A stretch of DNA of 64,000 nt from Ischnura elegans (GCF_921293095.1 NC_060252.1:310001-374000), one strand, 5' to 3'. Counted from the first letter of the stretch, positions 1-12,034 are shown. Program-made: numbers and translations. The notes: generated by a model from the sequence alone, not told the origin.

Positions 1-114
1 TTATAGCACTGCAACCTTCCTAGGAAGCACTTCGCCTACTGAAGGAATGCTGAAAAGAGCTATTCTTGTGAATACAGTGCATTTATCTAGGTTTTTTTCA
101 GACGTAGTACAAAC

Positions 115-367
115 CTTAGTTTGGCGATCGTTTCGTCCATTGCATTAGCAGATGCCTCGTCCAATGGCGCCTCGGTGGACGGGGGCAATTTGACGGGTCG
201 CACGTGCTCCATGACGTGCAGGTCGCTGGACGGCTCCCCGATGCTCAGGTTCCTCCGAGCGGGAGGCTCGAGCTCCACCGACTGCGGATGGTGCACCTCC
301 GCAGGCGAGGCATCCGTCGTGTTCACCACGAGCAGTCCGATGCCCACCGGAGGAAACAGTGTGGACA
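115..367 (-). CDS. Internal exon of an unidentified host gene
   Basis: On the minus strand this stretch is open and GC-rich, unlike the AT-rich surroundings. It is bounded by a good acceptor (pyrimidine tract and CAG just above 367) and a donor AAG|GTTTGT just below 115. The peptide begins STLFPPVGIGLLVVNTTDAS, then becomes proline- and glutamate-rich and ends near NAMDETIAKLR. The first part is hydrophobic (LLVV). I do not recognise a family. The codon bias and clean splice sites suggest a real, probably conserved exon; the rest of the gene must lie outside the window or in introns within it. It could still be chance open sequence. Confidence 0.55.
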
Positions 368-369
368 CT

Positions 370-644
370 GAAAGAGAGAAAGAGAAACACATCAGTGAAT
401 GCTCGGGGAGAGCTCGTCCTGAGCAAAGCCAAAGGTGCATGGAAATCACAGAGTTAGGGAAGAAATGGGGAAATCCAGATCCCTGGGCAATCTATCACTT
501 TTTTGTTTAATTTATTCAATGCCACACCCCCGAGAACAACGCTATTTGGTAATGAAGAATCTGAGATTTTCCCGGTGAATAGCGTGGATGAAAGCTTCTC
601 GGGTTTCCAACCGGGTCAGGGTCTGCATGGTGTAGGCCGACGTT
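370..644. other. Probable intron or intergenic sequence
   Basis: No gene is recognised. On the minus strand this would be the intron upstream of the exon at 115-367. A minus-strand stretch at about 575-622 resembles the stem-loop next to the Penelope fragment at 24.7 kb (CTGA, a CCGG-type stem, AGAA), but it faces away from the GIY-YIG fragment that follows, so I do not call it. Confidence 0.3.
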
Positions 645-986
645 GCTAAACACAATATTCGTATCATTCACCTTCCTCCTGGCAAACTCCGGGATCAGTT
701 AGTCCGAGCTAAGGACCCTATTGGTCTGAAGACAGCCGGCATTTACCGCATTCCATGCGAATGTGGTAAAGTGTGTATTGGAGAGACGGAGAGGACCATT
801 GAGACGAGGGTGAAGGAGCATCGACGCCACCTCCGACTCGGACAGTTTGAAAAATCGGCCATTGCTGAACACTGTGTTCAGAAAAATCACAATATCCACT
901 GGGAAGAAACTGCCCAACAGAATGAAACGACTTTAGCCCGCAGCCACCGAGGCCTGCATAAACTTCACATAAAGTCACTCATTTAG
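645..986 (+). pseudogene. Penelope-like element, GIY-YIG endonuclease fragment
   Basis: An open stretch of about 113 codons encodes the C-terminal endonuclease of a Penelope-like retroelement. Visible are a linker (KHNIRIIHLPP), the GIY motif as GIYRIPCECGK, the YIG counterpart as CIGET, then RVKEHRRH and SAIAEHCVQKNH, the conserved Arg and His-rich part of the domain. A stop lies in frame at 633-635, and the reverse transcriptase that should precede it is missing, so this is a 5'-truncated copy. YIG is changed to CIG. The family is clear from motif order; activity is very unlikely. Confidence 0.85.
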
Positions 987-1344
987 GGGTTTAACCCAAG
1001 GGTTGGATCGGAAAGATGGGGGTAGAGCTCACCCCGGGAATATATTTAAGAATACACATTTTTTCGGTGTCCAACGTTCAAAAATGTTTCTCAAACAATG
1101 CATCAGGTTAGGCTTTCCATACCTGCCGAAGTTTCGGAAAATGACTAGATATCATCGCGTGATATCTCAGGACAGCAAAAATGGAAGAAATAGGTACGTG
1201 AAATATTTTTACAAGTAAAATATTTCTTTCAACATTTATATAAAAATTTAACCTACACCCATACGTTATCATAGGTGCAGAAGTCACCAAGTTTTTTAAG
1301 GGACTGTAATTATCCGCTGAGCTGAAAGCCACCAAATGCCTCCA
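987..1344. other. No recognised feature
   Basis: AT-rich sequence between the Penelope fragment and the LINE leader fragment. It may hold the Penelope 3' tail. No open frame here resembles a known protein. Confidence 0.3.
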
Positions 1345-1741
1345 CCAGTTGCGGATGGTGAGTCGACCTCTAGATATAGAGCTAAACTGCGCTATTAGCG
1401 AGTTTACTCAAATAATAAGCATTCGTGGACAAAAATCGATGGCATTCAGAAGTGGTATGGGTCCATCCCAGGGTAAATTTGGCCATCTTAATGTTACAAT
1501 AAACCTGTGAAAATTCCGTGACTTGGCAATGAGAGGGCACCAACAATAACGCCTCACATCACCCGGGGGTGAGGGCAGCAGCTCTTCTTCACATGAGTGG
1601 AGAAGACCACAGTGGTTAGTCCTAGGACACTAATTACACTGTGGACGCGGTAACATTTACTTTAACGGCTGTAGTGCTGTGATGTGGAAGGTAATGGGAA
1701 ACCACCGCATAATTACCCCGGAGAGTCGCAGCCACTCCAAT
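1345..1741 (+). mobile_element. 5'-UTR fragment of the second RTE-like LINE family
   Basis: This stretch aligns with 18440-18821, the leader of the LINE at 18.4 kb. Shared blocks, in the same order, include GTGACTTGGC, GGGCAGCAGCTCTTCTTCAC, TAACATTTACTTTAACGGCT and GGGAAACCACC. Only the leader is present: no endonuclease or reverse transcriptase follows. LINE copies are normally truncated at the 5' end, so a leader without its body points to a later deletion or rearrangement. Confidence 0.75.
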
Positions 1742-2140
1742 TTAAAAAAAATCAGATATGTTATAACTGCCTTAGGTAATGGGTAATGTTGAGAATATTT
1801 TTTAATGTGCGCAGTTACGTAACTTTTAGTCCTAGCACTTGCCGCTAGAGAAGCTGTCTTCTGCGAAACTTGTTAGCGCACCTGCAAAGTTACCCCTTCG
1901 AGCTTTCGTTCGCTCTCTCTCGTTCTGTCCTCCGACTAGAGCACATCAACTCCTGCGACATTCCAGTCCGCTTGGCCTATTTTTCCTGTCGGATTAAATT
2001 TACCATAAAGGAGCTCACATGCCTTTATCTTATACATTAAAACGAGAAGGTATTTCTCTGTCATTCCGTTTATGCTCCCTTATACTGCGCCAACAGTGCA
2101 ATAAAAATAAGTTACAGACACAAATAATACAGATAAATTA
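1742..2140. other. No recognised feature
   Basis: Sequence between the LINE leader fragment and the inverted Transib tail. I looked here for a left Transib terminus (CACAGTG-like start) and found none. Confidence 0.3.
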
Positions 2141-2279
2141 TACATCGCTTTTTTATGAGATTTTAGATTGTCTTTTTTCATTAACGGTAATTCAACTTTC
2201 AATCCCCGAATGAACTGTCGTCACTGATGTCTGAGTCCTCTTCTTCAACATCATCCAAAATCTAGCAGTCTTAAATCTT
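2141..2279 (-). repeat. Inverted copy of the Transib-1 3' end, empty of the hAT insert
   Basis: Read on the minus strand this encodes the same acidic C-terminus (EEDSDISDDSSFGD and stop) and 3' flank as Transib-1 at 8882-8991 plus 10665-10696. It lacks the 1.67 kb hAT-type insert at the matching point, so it preserves the pre-insertion site. It stands in place of an expected left Transib terminus. The arm may have arisen by inverted duplication of one element or be the tail of a second, opposed copy. Confidence 0.85.
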
Positions 2280-5178
2280 TAGCTAGGTCAGCTACTTAAG
2301 CTTGAGATACGGTATCTTCTAAGCTCAATGCCTTCTCTCCATCTTCTCTTTGTTTGTCGTCACCTCGAGCCCCAAGTGTGTTTGGTCCGCCTCATTAGTC
2401 CTTAGCGTCCTAAGCGAAGGGGCCATGTGCTTCGCTCTGCATTTATTTTTTTTTATTTTTTCTGGACAGTAATCAACGAATATATGATTCCATATATACA
2501 GTCAGCGTAGAGCAGGACTCCTTCGAGATATTTTCTCGTCTCTTGAGGAGCCTTATAAACCACGAGCTTCAGTCCACTAGAGTCATTCATGCTATGTGGT
2601 GTTCTTTCAGGCAGTGTGTTGAAATTCTCATCGGGTGTACTTAAAGTGTGTGGTATTTTTTATAATTGGGGATCCTACGAAAAGGCAATAGTATTGAAAG
2701 GCAAAAAAGAGACTCGGAAGTCTGTTTGTGTGTTAGGTTATAGTAAATTCATTGGTGGGGTGAATTTCAAGGCAAAGACGTACGTCAACTTGCAGTTTTA
2801 TTTTGGAATCGGTGAAGAAAGGCCGTGTTTGTTGCCCTAGTGACGTGTCGTGCTCTAGTGTAATTCTTAAATTCATCTTGCCTAGTGATTTCGTTCGACC
2901 TTTATTGAATTATCACTAATAATTACTATCTTTTCTCGGAGTTGGACGGAACTGTGATTCTTCAGCTTGAAAATGTTTAAGGTAAGTTGTACCAATTTCC
3001 ATACCAAATATAGGTGTGTTTGCCTACTTCTTAAACAATGTGTTATATCACTTTTAGATTATCATCATGGCAATTATCATTTTGATTTGTTTTCAAGGGT
3101 GGTAATGGATTCATATCAAATAAATCGTTCTAAGTTGCATAATGAAATATTAGAAATAAAGTGTAAAACATCAGGCGAGAAAAAAATACTCTTACTGGAT
3201 TTTTTGTCGCGGAGACTAAATGTCCAGAGCTATGAGGAAGCTGTTGATGGTCTCCGAGAATTTCTTAGGTTGGAATTTTGGCTATATTACGAAAAATTAT
3301 GGAACAAATGTTACCGTAATAATAAAAGATTTTTATTGCGATGTAAGGAATGGCTCGCGGAGCCAATAATTATCCTTGAAGCTGTCCGGCAATACTTTCC
3401 TGGTTCCTCAAAGGCAACAGGTATGTATTATATTTACGTATGTTTTGAACGTTTTTAGTAAATTTAATTTCTGAATATCTAAACTTATTCCATATGCAAT
3501 GCATTCTATATACCACTCTATATCCTACTATTATTGCTTTGTTAGGTTCATTAGGGCGGCCCGAGAAAGACTTTATTTCTTCGTGTTACAGATCCAAGAG
3601 AAGAAAAGTTCAGAACATAAAAAGTACTTCTTCGGTAGCTGAGCTGGCATTAGCCATCACTCTTGGTTTAAGGGAGGAAGGAAATACTGCAGCCGCGGAT
3701 TTAATAACGGAAGTTACTACAACAACTCCAACAAGAGCTAAGAAAGTTCTAAGTAAGTGGAGGAAAAGTGATGAGGCGCAAAAACAAATGTCTCCATTAT
3801 CTCTTTTCATCACCATTGGGCTGACCAAAAGTCAATATAATGCGTTAAAATTCTCCGCTCGCACTCACAAACATTTTTTGTACCCCAACTACACACGGGT
3901 GTTAACAGCAAAAATAGCTGCATACCCACAAGATATACGCATAACAGAGAACGAGTGCGAAGTTAGCCTACAATCCTTGCTAAACCACACAGTATCGAGG
4001 ATATTGGAGTGCGAATCAACTGTTCCTGCGTCCAGCAAGGTGAACTGCACGTTGATATGCAAATATGGATTTGATGGGAGTTCGGGCCATTCCCAATACA
4101 AACAGGGTTGGGTAAAGGCGGATTCTTCGGATGAATATTTATTCATGAGCTCCGTGGTGCCACTTCGTTTGGTAAATGACGAAAATGGTATAAGTTTAAG
4201 GCGTTTTAAATTCCATATCTTGCTTATTAATGTTAAATAAGACTGTAATAAAATTGATAACTCTATTCCAACTCTGCTCTTTTAGATGAAATAATATGGA
4301 AAAATCCTCGCCCATCGTCAACAAGATTTTGCCGGCCTATCCGCCTCCGGTGGTTGAAGGAAACTACGGAAGTTGCTGTTGAGGAAAGCAAATATATACA
4401 AAGGCAGATTGACGGCCTGAAAAATTGGAGCAATAGAAATTACTCGGTCAACTTCAGCTTGTTGCTAACAATGATAAATGGAAAGGTAAGAAAAATTCAT
4501 GCTTATATCGTGATAGACTGGAATATTTTAAAGTTTATGGATTAAAATTAATGAATGACGATTATTTTAGGTATGCAATGCATTGACTGGCAACCCGAGT
4601 ATGAGGTGCTACATCTGCGGAGCAACAGCTGCGGAGATGAATAATTTGATGGATTTAAGGAATCGACCTGTAGATGTGACCAAATATTCCTTCGGAATAT
4701 TGACCTTGCATTACTATATCCGGTTTTTTGAATGTTTGCTACACATATCGTACAGGCTGGAGTTCAGAAAGTGGCAGGTAAGAAAGAATACAACAAGCTT
4801 GAATATAGTTCAATGGTGAAAATGCCATTAAATTACGAGAAAAAAACTCTTTACAGGCTCGAGGTAATCTCAAAACGCTACTTACGAAGAGGAAAATAAG
4901 AATTCAGAAGGTTTTCAAGGAAAGGATGGGGATAATCGTTGATGTTCCCAGACCTGGATCTGGTAACACAAATGACGGTAATTCGGCCAGGCGCTTCTTC
5001 GATTCCCCAGAATTGGCCGCTGATTTGACAGGTAATTGAGTGAACGTGCTCTGTATTAGGAAAACATATGTAATAGCATAACTTCACGCATATGTTTGCA
5101 TATAAAAATGGGAAAGTATAATGTGACATTAGCAGTAAATTAATTATCTTGTTTTAATTACAGGTATCAATGTTGATC

Positions 5179-8100
5179 CTTTCCCTTGGGCTACAACCTT
5201 GTCACGGTGGAAAGGCTTGTGTTTTCCTATGACCCTAAGAGCTGCACTGGCGGGATTAATTCGAAATTAGTCCCTGTAGGGCCACCCAAGCCAGAGAGGT
5301 CGAAGGGTAGGAGCCAGACGAAAGGTAGTCCACGTGATGGTGTCACGTGAAAAACACTGTTGGAATGGAAGTGGGAAACCCTACCAACTATCTATTCCCT
5401 GAAAACATGGAGTTTGATCAAACTAGCCTCGGATGGTCTAATTGCGAGACCCAGCCCTTAAGGGCGGGTGTCGTAGGTGGCAACGAGATTGGCAAGGTCC
5501 TCGGGGTCCGTATCATGCGAAATCCTTGCAGAAATATATCATCATCATCTTTTTCAGCATCAGCAATAGCATCCCAGGAGCAGGACAAGAAGACTAAGTG
5601 GATGGGGAAGAAGAAGGCATCGATGAATATAGGGACATGGAATGTGAGGACTATGATGAGGGCGGGGAAGTTAGAAAATATCAAAAGGGAAATGGATAAA
5701 GGGAGGATAGATATCTTAGGATTATGCGAGGTGAGGTGGAGGGATGGCGAGGACTATTGGAGTGATGGGTATAGGGTTATATATAGTGGAGGGGAAGAAA
5801 GCCAGCGGGGGGTAGCTTTAGTACTAAACGGGAAGATGGGTAAGCGTGTGGTAGGTATAGACCAGGTAAGCGATAGGATTCTGGTGGTAGAAATTGAGGC
5901 GCGGCCCACCAACCTTGTGGTGGTCCAAGTTTACATGCCCACTAGCAATCATAGGGAGGAAGAAGTAGATGAGGTGTATGAACAGCTCGAGGATATAATT
6001 AGAGACACACCGGGTAAGAAAAATCTGGTAGTAATGGGGGACTGGAACGCCTCAGTCGGGGAAGGCAGGGATGGAAACGAAATAGGAGATTTTGGTCTAG
6101 GAAAACGGAACGACAAGGGAGAGAAAGCAGCAGAATTTTGTAGGAGAAACAAATTATTCATCACAAACACGTGGTTCAATCATCATAAAGGGCGAAGGTA
6201 CACGTGGAAAAGTCCAGGGGATGCGGGGAGATATCAAATAGACTACATTATGGTAAGACAGAGGTTTAGGAATAGTGTGAAAAACTCGCGCAGCTTCCCT
6301 GCAGCGGATGCGGATTCGGACCACAATCTAGTGCTCATGAAATGCAACGTAAGATTCAAAAGACTTATAAGAGTTAGGAAGACGAAGAAATGGAACGTAG
6401 AAGCCCAGAAAGGGAGCATGAGGAGAGAATATCATGAACTAGTGGACATAAGTATGCGGGACATTGACAACACCAAGACTGTTGAGGAAAGATGGGATAA
6501 TATAAAAACGGGAATAGTCAAAGCGGCGGAGAAGTCAATTGGCTACGTGAACAGTAGAAGGATAAAGAAGCCGTGGATAACGGAGAAGATGATAAGGGAA
6601 ATGGAGGAGAGGAGGAAGTGGAAGAACGTGGACACAGAACAGGGAAAAAGAATGTACAGGGAACTGAATAATCGATTACGACGTGAAACTAAGAGGGCAA
6701 GGGAGGCTTGGTGGAAAGGACAGTGCGAGGAAATGGAAAAGTTCCAGAAGGATGGAGAAGTAGACGCGTTGTACGCCAAAGTTAAGTTGCTGTTGGGCGG
6801 CAAAAGAGGACAAGCCATGTCTAAAATTAAGGCTAAAGATGGGAGGATGCTAACCGAGCGAGAAGAGGTAAAGAGTAGATGGAAGGAATACGTGGAGGAC
6901 CTGTATGACGGAGCGAACAGACCAGAGAGATTGACTCTAGAGGAGGAAAGTGCAGTGGAGGATGATAATCTTGGACCGGAGATATTAGATTCAGAAATAG
7001 AGAGAGCACTTCGTGATATGAAGGCTAGGAAAGCAGTAGGCGTGGACAATATTCCGTGTGAGCTTCTGAAGAATCTAGGGAAGGAAGGTAAGAAAAGGTT
7101 TTTCGAACTAGTGCGCAGGATCTACGAGGAGGGATGTTGGCTGGAAGATTTCGTGAAGACTGTTTTAATTCCGCTTCCGAAGAAGAAGAAAGCTGTGGAA
7201 TGCGGAGATTATAGGACTATCAGCCTAATATTGCATGCGGCGAAAGTGGTACTGAGGATATTGAACAGACGAATGGAGGCGAGGGCAAATGAGTATTTGG
7301 GCGAAGATCAATTTGGTTTCAGAAAAGGGAAGTCAACTAGAGATGCAATGGCAATAATGAGGTCCCTCGTCGAGAGGAACCTAGAATATGACCAGGACGT
7401 ATATGCGTGTTTCGTAGATTTTGAGAAAGCGTTTGATAGGGTGAACTGGGCAAAGTTGATGGATATTCTGAAGAGAATAGGTGTAGATTAGAGGGATAGA
7501 CGACTGATTCGTAATCTTTATATGGCCCAGACGGCGCAAGTGAGGGTAGCGGACGGAGAATCTGGGTGGGCAAGCATCGGCCGAGGTGTGAGGCAAGGCT
7601 GTCCTCTATCGCCGCTGCTCTTTAACGTGTACGCTGAGGAGATGGTAAGGGAAGCGTGGGATGAGTTAGAAGCTGGGATAAAAGTGGGAGGAATGATGTT
7701 CAAATCAGTGAGATTCGCGGATGACCAGGCGTTGACCAGCCAGTCAGCGAGGGGGCTTCAGGCTCTAGTGGATGCGTTATACGAACGTTGCGAGGAGTAT
7801 GGGATGAGGATTAATCACAAGAAAACTAAGGTTATGCGGTTTTGTAAAGCATCACGAGCGAGGAATGTGAGACTCAAGATAAAGGTGGGTGGCGAAAAAC
7901 TTGAGCAGGTTGAACAATTCAACTATTTAGGCAGTACGTTAGAGGAAAACGGATACAATAGTAAGGACATCAGGAAGAGAATAGCATTAGCAAAGGAGGC
8001 GTTCATGAACAGGAAGGAGCTTCTGAGAGGATCGTTGTGTAAGAGTTTAAAGAAGAGGTTAGTGAAGAGTTTGATTTGGAGCGTAGCTCTCTACGGTGCG

Positions 8101-8491
8101 GAAACGTGGACACTGAGGAAAGAAGACGAGAGAAGATTGGAGACATTCGAGATGTGGGTGTGGAGAAGAATGGAGAGGGTGAAATGGACGGAGAGGAGAA
8201 GGAACGACGAAGTGCTGGATATGGTTGGCGAGGAGAGGCAGCTTTTAGATGAGATACGCAGGAGACAGAAGGTATGGATGGAGTTAGTGCTTAGCGGTGA
8301 GGGGATGTTGAAAATGGTATTAGAGGGTAGAATGTTAGGTAAACGAGGGAGGGGAAGGAAAAGAATAGAATTTTTAGATAGATTGAAGGAGAGTAGGCCT
8401 TACAGTGAATTAAAGAAGGCAGTGCTGGAAGGAAAGGGAGATACTCCATGAAAACCTACCTTAATCGTTGGAATACTATAATAATAATAAT
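5179..8491 (+). mobile_element. Full-length RTE-type non-LTR retrotransposon
   Basis: A 3,313-bp element flanked by a perfect 10-bp target duplication AATGTTGATC (5169-5178 and 8492-8501). It starts CTTTCCCTTGGGCTACAACC and ends in an (ATA)n run instead of poly(A), as is usual in the RTE clade. It has one long reading frame with endonuclease and reverse transcriptase and no RNase H. It sits inside the last coding exon of the Transib-1 gene. Fragments of the same family are at 25.9, 45.2, 45.9 and 62.5-63.5 kb. The clean duplication and single defect indicate a young insertion. Confidence 0.9.
5365..8451 (+). pseudogene. RTE ORF: APE endonuclease + reverse transcriptase, one nonsense codon
   Basis: About 1,029 codons in one frame, broken only by TAG at 7489-7491, in a place where IGVDWRDRR is expected (TGG to TAG). 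The first ATG (5365) is taken as start. Endonuclease at about residues 90-330: GTWNVRTM, LGLCEVRW, VVMGDWNASVG, YQIDYIMVRQRF and DSDHNLVLMKC. Reverse transcriptase at about 540-850: KAVGVDNIPCELL, DQFGFRKGKSTRDAM, CFVDFEKAFDRVNW, GVRQGCPLSPLLFNVY and the catalytic FADD at about 7718. A basic C-terminal region follows (WTERRRNDEVLDMVGEERQL, RGRGRKRIEFLDR). The element would nick target DNA and reverse-transcribe its RNA there. Apart from the stop it looks intact. Confidence 0.92.
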
Positions 8492-8991
8492 AATGTTGAT
8501 CTAATAAAAAGAATTCCATCATTCTGAGGGCAGTATCAAGTGGCATAACACTACATTATATAGCTTTCTCGGACTATTGCCAGAGAACTGCAGAGCTATA
8601 TGTTTAACTGTATCCGTGGTATTATATGCCAACCACGGTGCATAAGGTACTGCTGCATGGAAGCGAAATTGCAAAAGAAGCGATTCTTTCCTTGGGGCAA
8701 CTTTCAGAAGAGGCACTGGAAGCTCGGAATAAGAACACACGTACTTTCCGCATGAGATTTCGTAGGAAGCACTCCAGAGAGGCCACAAACGACGACCTAT
8801 TCAAAAGACTGCTGTTAACGTCTGATCCGTTTCTTTCCTCTACACTGACATCAACTCGGAGAAGACCAAAAGAAATGCCAAAAGATTTAAGATATCTGCT
8901 GATTTTGGATGATGTTGAAGAAGAGGACTCAGACATCAGTGACGACAGTTCATTCGGGGATTGAAAGTTGAATTACCGTTAATGAAAAAAG

Positions 8992-10656
8992 TAGAGATGG
9001 GTCGAATAGCAGATTTCTCGAATTCGAATATCGAATTCGAATATTAAATCATAGCTCGAATATTCGAATACCTCGAATTTCGAATACCTCGAATACTAAA
9101 TGATGAATGCTGGAATGTTTGACTCGGTTGCCTATGCAGCAGGCAACACAAGATTTTGGGGAGTAATTTTGATTTCCTTAAAATGATTCGAACAGGAATT
9201 TAGCTGATTAATGAATAATTTAATTTTATGGAAACAATTGGGCATATAATTAATTCAACTAACATCGCTTTACCCCCACTCCTGCTGCCAAGTGCTAGCT
9301 GACAATCTGAGGCATTTTGCAAAATACAAGCTCTTTTCCACCGGATTTTCTTCAATTATTTTCAGTCCATCTTTGGGAGTTCTCACGAGATAAGAAGATG
9401 AATTGGAATTGCTATCAGGGAAAAACCAAATATTCTGAGAAAGTATCCTTTTGTCTGTGACTGTAACAATAAAGATTTATAGCACCACTCATAAATTGTA
9501 ACTTGATATATGTTTTTGGAAAAAAATACCGCATCAACTTCCGAGAAGCTCTGCTGCTCATATCGAGTTTCGCCAGAATGCTAAGTCTCCGTCGTGTTTT
9601 GACATTTATTTCTTTGCGTAAAATGCTTAAATAAACTCAGAAATACGTCGTGTTTGGTCTTATTCTTTTTGAAATTACGCGCACATTACTAATATTTCAA
9701 TTCAATAAAGGTGTAACATCAATTGACGAAAGTCATTCTTAGACACCCTTTGTGCTAACAGATGACTCATGCAGCGGTTGACCTCCACAGAAATGGGGAA
9801 CTTCGAAGCTGGTAGGAAAAAAAAGGTCAGTGGGGGAGGAGAGGGAGGGCCCGAAACACGTTTCTATTGTTCTCGCGTATTTTTTCGAAGCTATGGTCTT
9901 CGTAATATGATCCCTGCGCGAGCTGTGACCTTTTTTTATTTTGAAGAAGAGGAAAGCCTCAGAGGGGGGCTAGTGCTGAATAGAGAGGGATACCGGACCT
10001 TGGGAAATGCGCTAATGTAAGTATCCCACGGTACTCACACAGCAGTTGACCTCCAGAAATGGGGAACTTCAAAGCAGGTAGCCAGAAAAAGGTCAGTGGG
10101 TGAGAAAAGGGGGGAGGGCGTGAAACACGTTTTTATTGTTCTCGTAACTCGATATTTTTTTCGAAGCAGGGGTCTTCGTAATGCGATCCCTGCGCGAGCT
10201 GGGACCTTTTGTTTGATTTCGGAGAAGAGGAAAGCGTCAGAGTGGTTGAGGCGAGTGCTGAATGGAGGGGGATAGAGGATCGTGGGAAATGCCCTAAGTA
10301 TGCTATCCCACGGCACTGAGTTTCTCCTGGTGGGGGGAATCGGGGATTTTCGGATTTTTTCACCCGACTATTTTCGGTTCCCCTCGTCGAACACTTTTCA
10401 CCGCTAAAATCCACGAATTTGATGCAATTCGTCAACTTGCGTAAAACGGCGCTGCGAGCACTAAATGACTACAGTTCTCTACATTTTTCCGAGTCACTAC
10501 CAACGACGTGCGTGCGACAGTGTATGACGCGAAATTCAAAGTATTCGAGGTATTCGAGGCGGTACTTTTCGCATAACTATTCGAAATCTCGAATATCGAA
10601 TACTTTCTAGTATTCGAGGTATTCGAGTATTCGCGGATACTATTCGCACATCTCTA
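8992..10656. mobile_element. Non-autonomous hAT-type element with TTCGAATA-rich ends
   Basis: Bounded by TAGAGATGGGTCGAATAG on the left and the complement of TAGAGATGTGCGAATAG on the right, with a perfect 8-bp duplication GAAAAAAG (8984-8991 and 10657-10664). Both subterminal regions are packed with TTCGAATA/TATTCGAG motifs in both orientations. No transposase is present. The inverted copy at 2141-2279 shows the empty site without the insert, an independent proof of the ends. Eight-bp duplications fit hAT; other families with 8-bp duplications cannot be wholly excluded. Confidence 0.85.
9770..10318. repeat. Tandem duplication inside the hAT-type element
   Basis: Two diverged copies of about 265-280 bp, roughly 9770-10030 and 10038-10318. 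Both start near GTTGACCTCC and AGAAATGGGGAAC and share GAAACACGTTT, ATCCCTGCGCGAGCTG, GGGAAATGC and TATCCCACGG. The open frames here are not conserved between copies, so I take this as non-coding filler of the element. Confidence 0.8.
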
Positions 10657-12034
10657 GAAAAAAGACAATCTAAAACCTCATTAAAAAAGCGATGTAAAAG
10701 ATGAATTCCGAAGTACGTATTCTCTTTATATTCTTGTTTATAACTCCACATTAAATTAATTCGTAAGATTTAGAGCTAATGATTGGTAATCCGCTAATTC
10801 TACATTCTTTTTTTATTGAAATATTCCACTACGAACTTAAAAAACAGTTTCCAAACTTCATTAACGCAAATGTTTGATTTCATAATGATTTTTGCATTTA
10901 TCAAACGTGTTTCTTGTATGCTGCGTAACGATGGATGAAAAGTTAAATTTGAGAAAATCAATTTAACTCTTTATTTACCATTTTAATATAATATTTAATT
11001 ATGAATTCAAGGATAAAAGTTATCTTTTCTTTCTCCTTCAAACATTCTCCTATTGTATGGTGACATCAAAAAGGAAAAACCCGTGTAGAAGGACCCTTTA
11101 CATACCTTTGCCTTTAAAGGCCTTGCGTGGTCATTAAACGCCACTATCCGCGCGACCCTCCTCTGCGAGGGTTGAAAAGGGAGGGTAGCTAGTGGTAGGG
11201 ACAAAGAATATAGGTCGTTGCCTTCCCCAGAAGCTGTTTACTTCTCTCTTTATTTCGCATGCCAACTGAATCTCTTAACAATACTTCAATATCCGAAGCA
11301 TACTTCGTGAACGTAGAATGGTACGGACAAAAATCTAATCCTTACCATCTTCACTAGAGTAATGCGTTAACCGGTTAATCTATTGATCCATTATCTTGGT
11401 AATAGTGTTTAAGGTCAATGCTTACTATGTGTCATGCTTCAAATGGTGATTTTTAAGAAGCAATTCTGAAAAAAAAAACTGATAAATCGCCCGCAGTTAC
11501 CGAGCCTCTGAGTCCCGCGTGGCGTAGCTCAGACTTGATGCGCGATCGAAAAATCGCTCTCATTTTCGTGGTCGCAAACATTTTTCCAAGATTTCTTCGC
11601 AGTATTCTTAATAAATGTCTACTTCACACTGTGATGTAAATTTCCCGATTACCATATTTCGTAAACGGAAGATAATATCTACTATATTTGAAATTTCACG
11701 CGAAAAATGGGTACGCCATTTTGTGTTGTAAAACCATGTAAATGTAAACAAAAATCTTCAAAAATCATGAACAATATGGCCAAAGCATTTGCTCAAAGGA
11801 ATTTAGTGTTTTTTATTCCATAAATATCATACAACTGCAACACCACCTGCATAAGTTCAAAGATTTTCGGAGAAAAGCGAGTTCGCCCGAGTTTTTGAAA
11901 ATTGGTCATGTTTGAGCTGCTGTATCTCAACAACGGATCAAAATTATGAAAATTGGCATACAAGTCCATAATTAACCATCATTTTTGAGTATTTGTGCCA
12001 AGTTTTAGGTCCCTATCTCAATAAAAGCCATTTG

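Larger units (their letters stand above)
3105..8964 (+). pseudogene. Transib-1 transposase (RAG1 core-like), intron-containing, disrupted
   Basis: DDE recombinase homologous to the RAG1 core. Coding exons by splice sites: 3105-3420, 3546-4187, 4286-4485, 4571-4777, 4857-5031, and 5164-5178 continuing at 8502-8964 after an RTE insertion. The start at 3105 (MDSYQ) matches the start of the Transib-2 gene; ATGTTTAAG|GTAAGT at 2973 suggests a 5'-UTR intron. Motifs in order: TPTRAKKVLSKWRK; YGFDGSSGHSQYKQ with the first catalytic Asp (RAG1 D600 counterpart); RFCRPIRL; zinc pair CYICGA; GQLSEEALEARNK with the Glu matching RAG1 E962; a tail rich in Asp and Glu. I could not assign the second catalytic acid with confidence. 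Exons 2-6 are open. The last exon has the LINE insertion, a frameshift near 8515 and a stop before LYPWYYMP. Translation is fatally broken. Confidence 0.88.

Noticed and set aside
575-622. Hammerhead ribozyme on the minus strand
   Set aside because: The core CTGANGA is incomplete (CTGACCC) and the motif faces away from the adjacent Penelope fragment.
1612-1618. CACAGTG as a left Transib end
   Set aside because: It lies within the LINE leader alignment, has no A-rich block at the right distance and no partner end.
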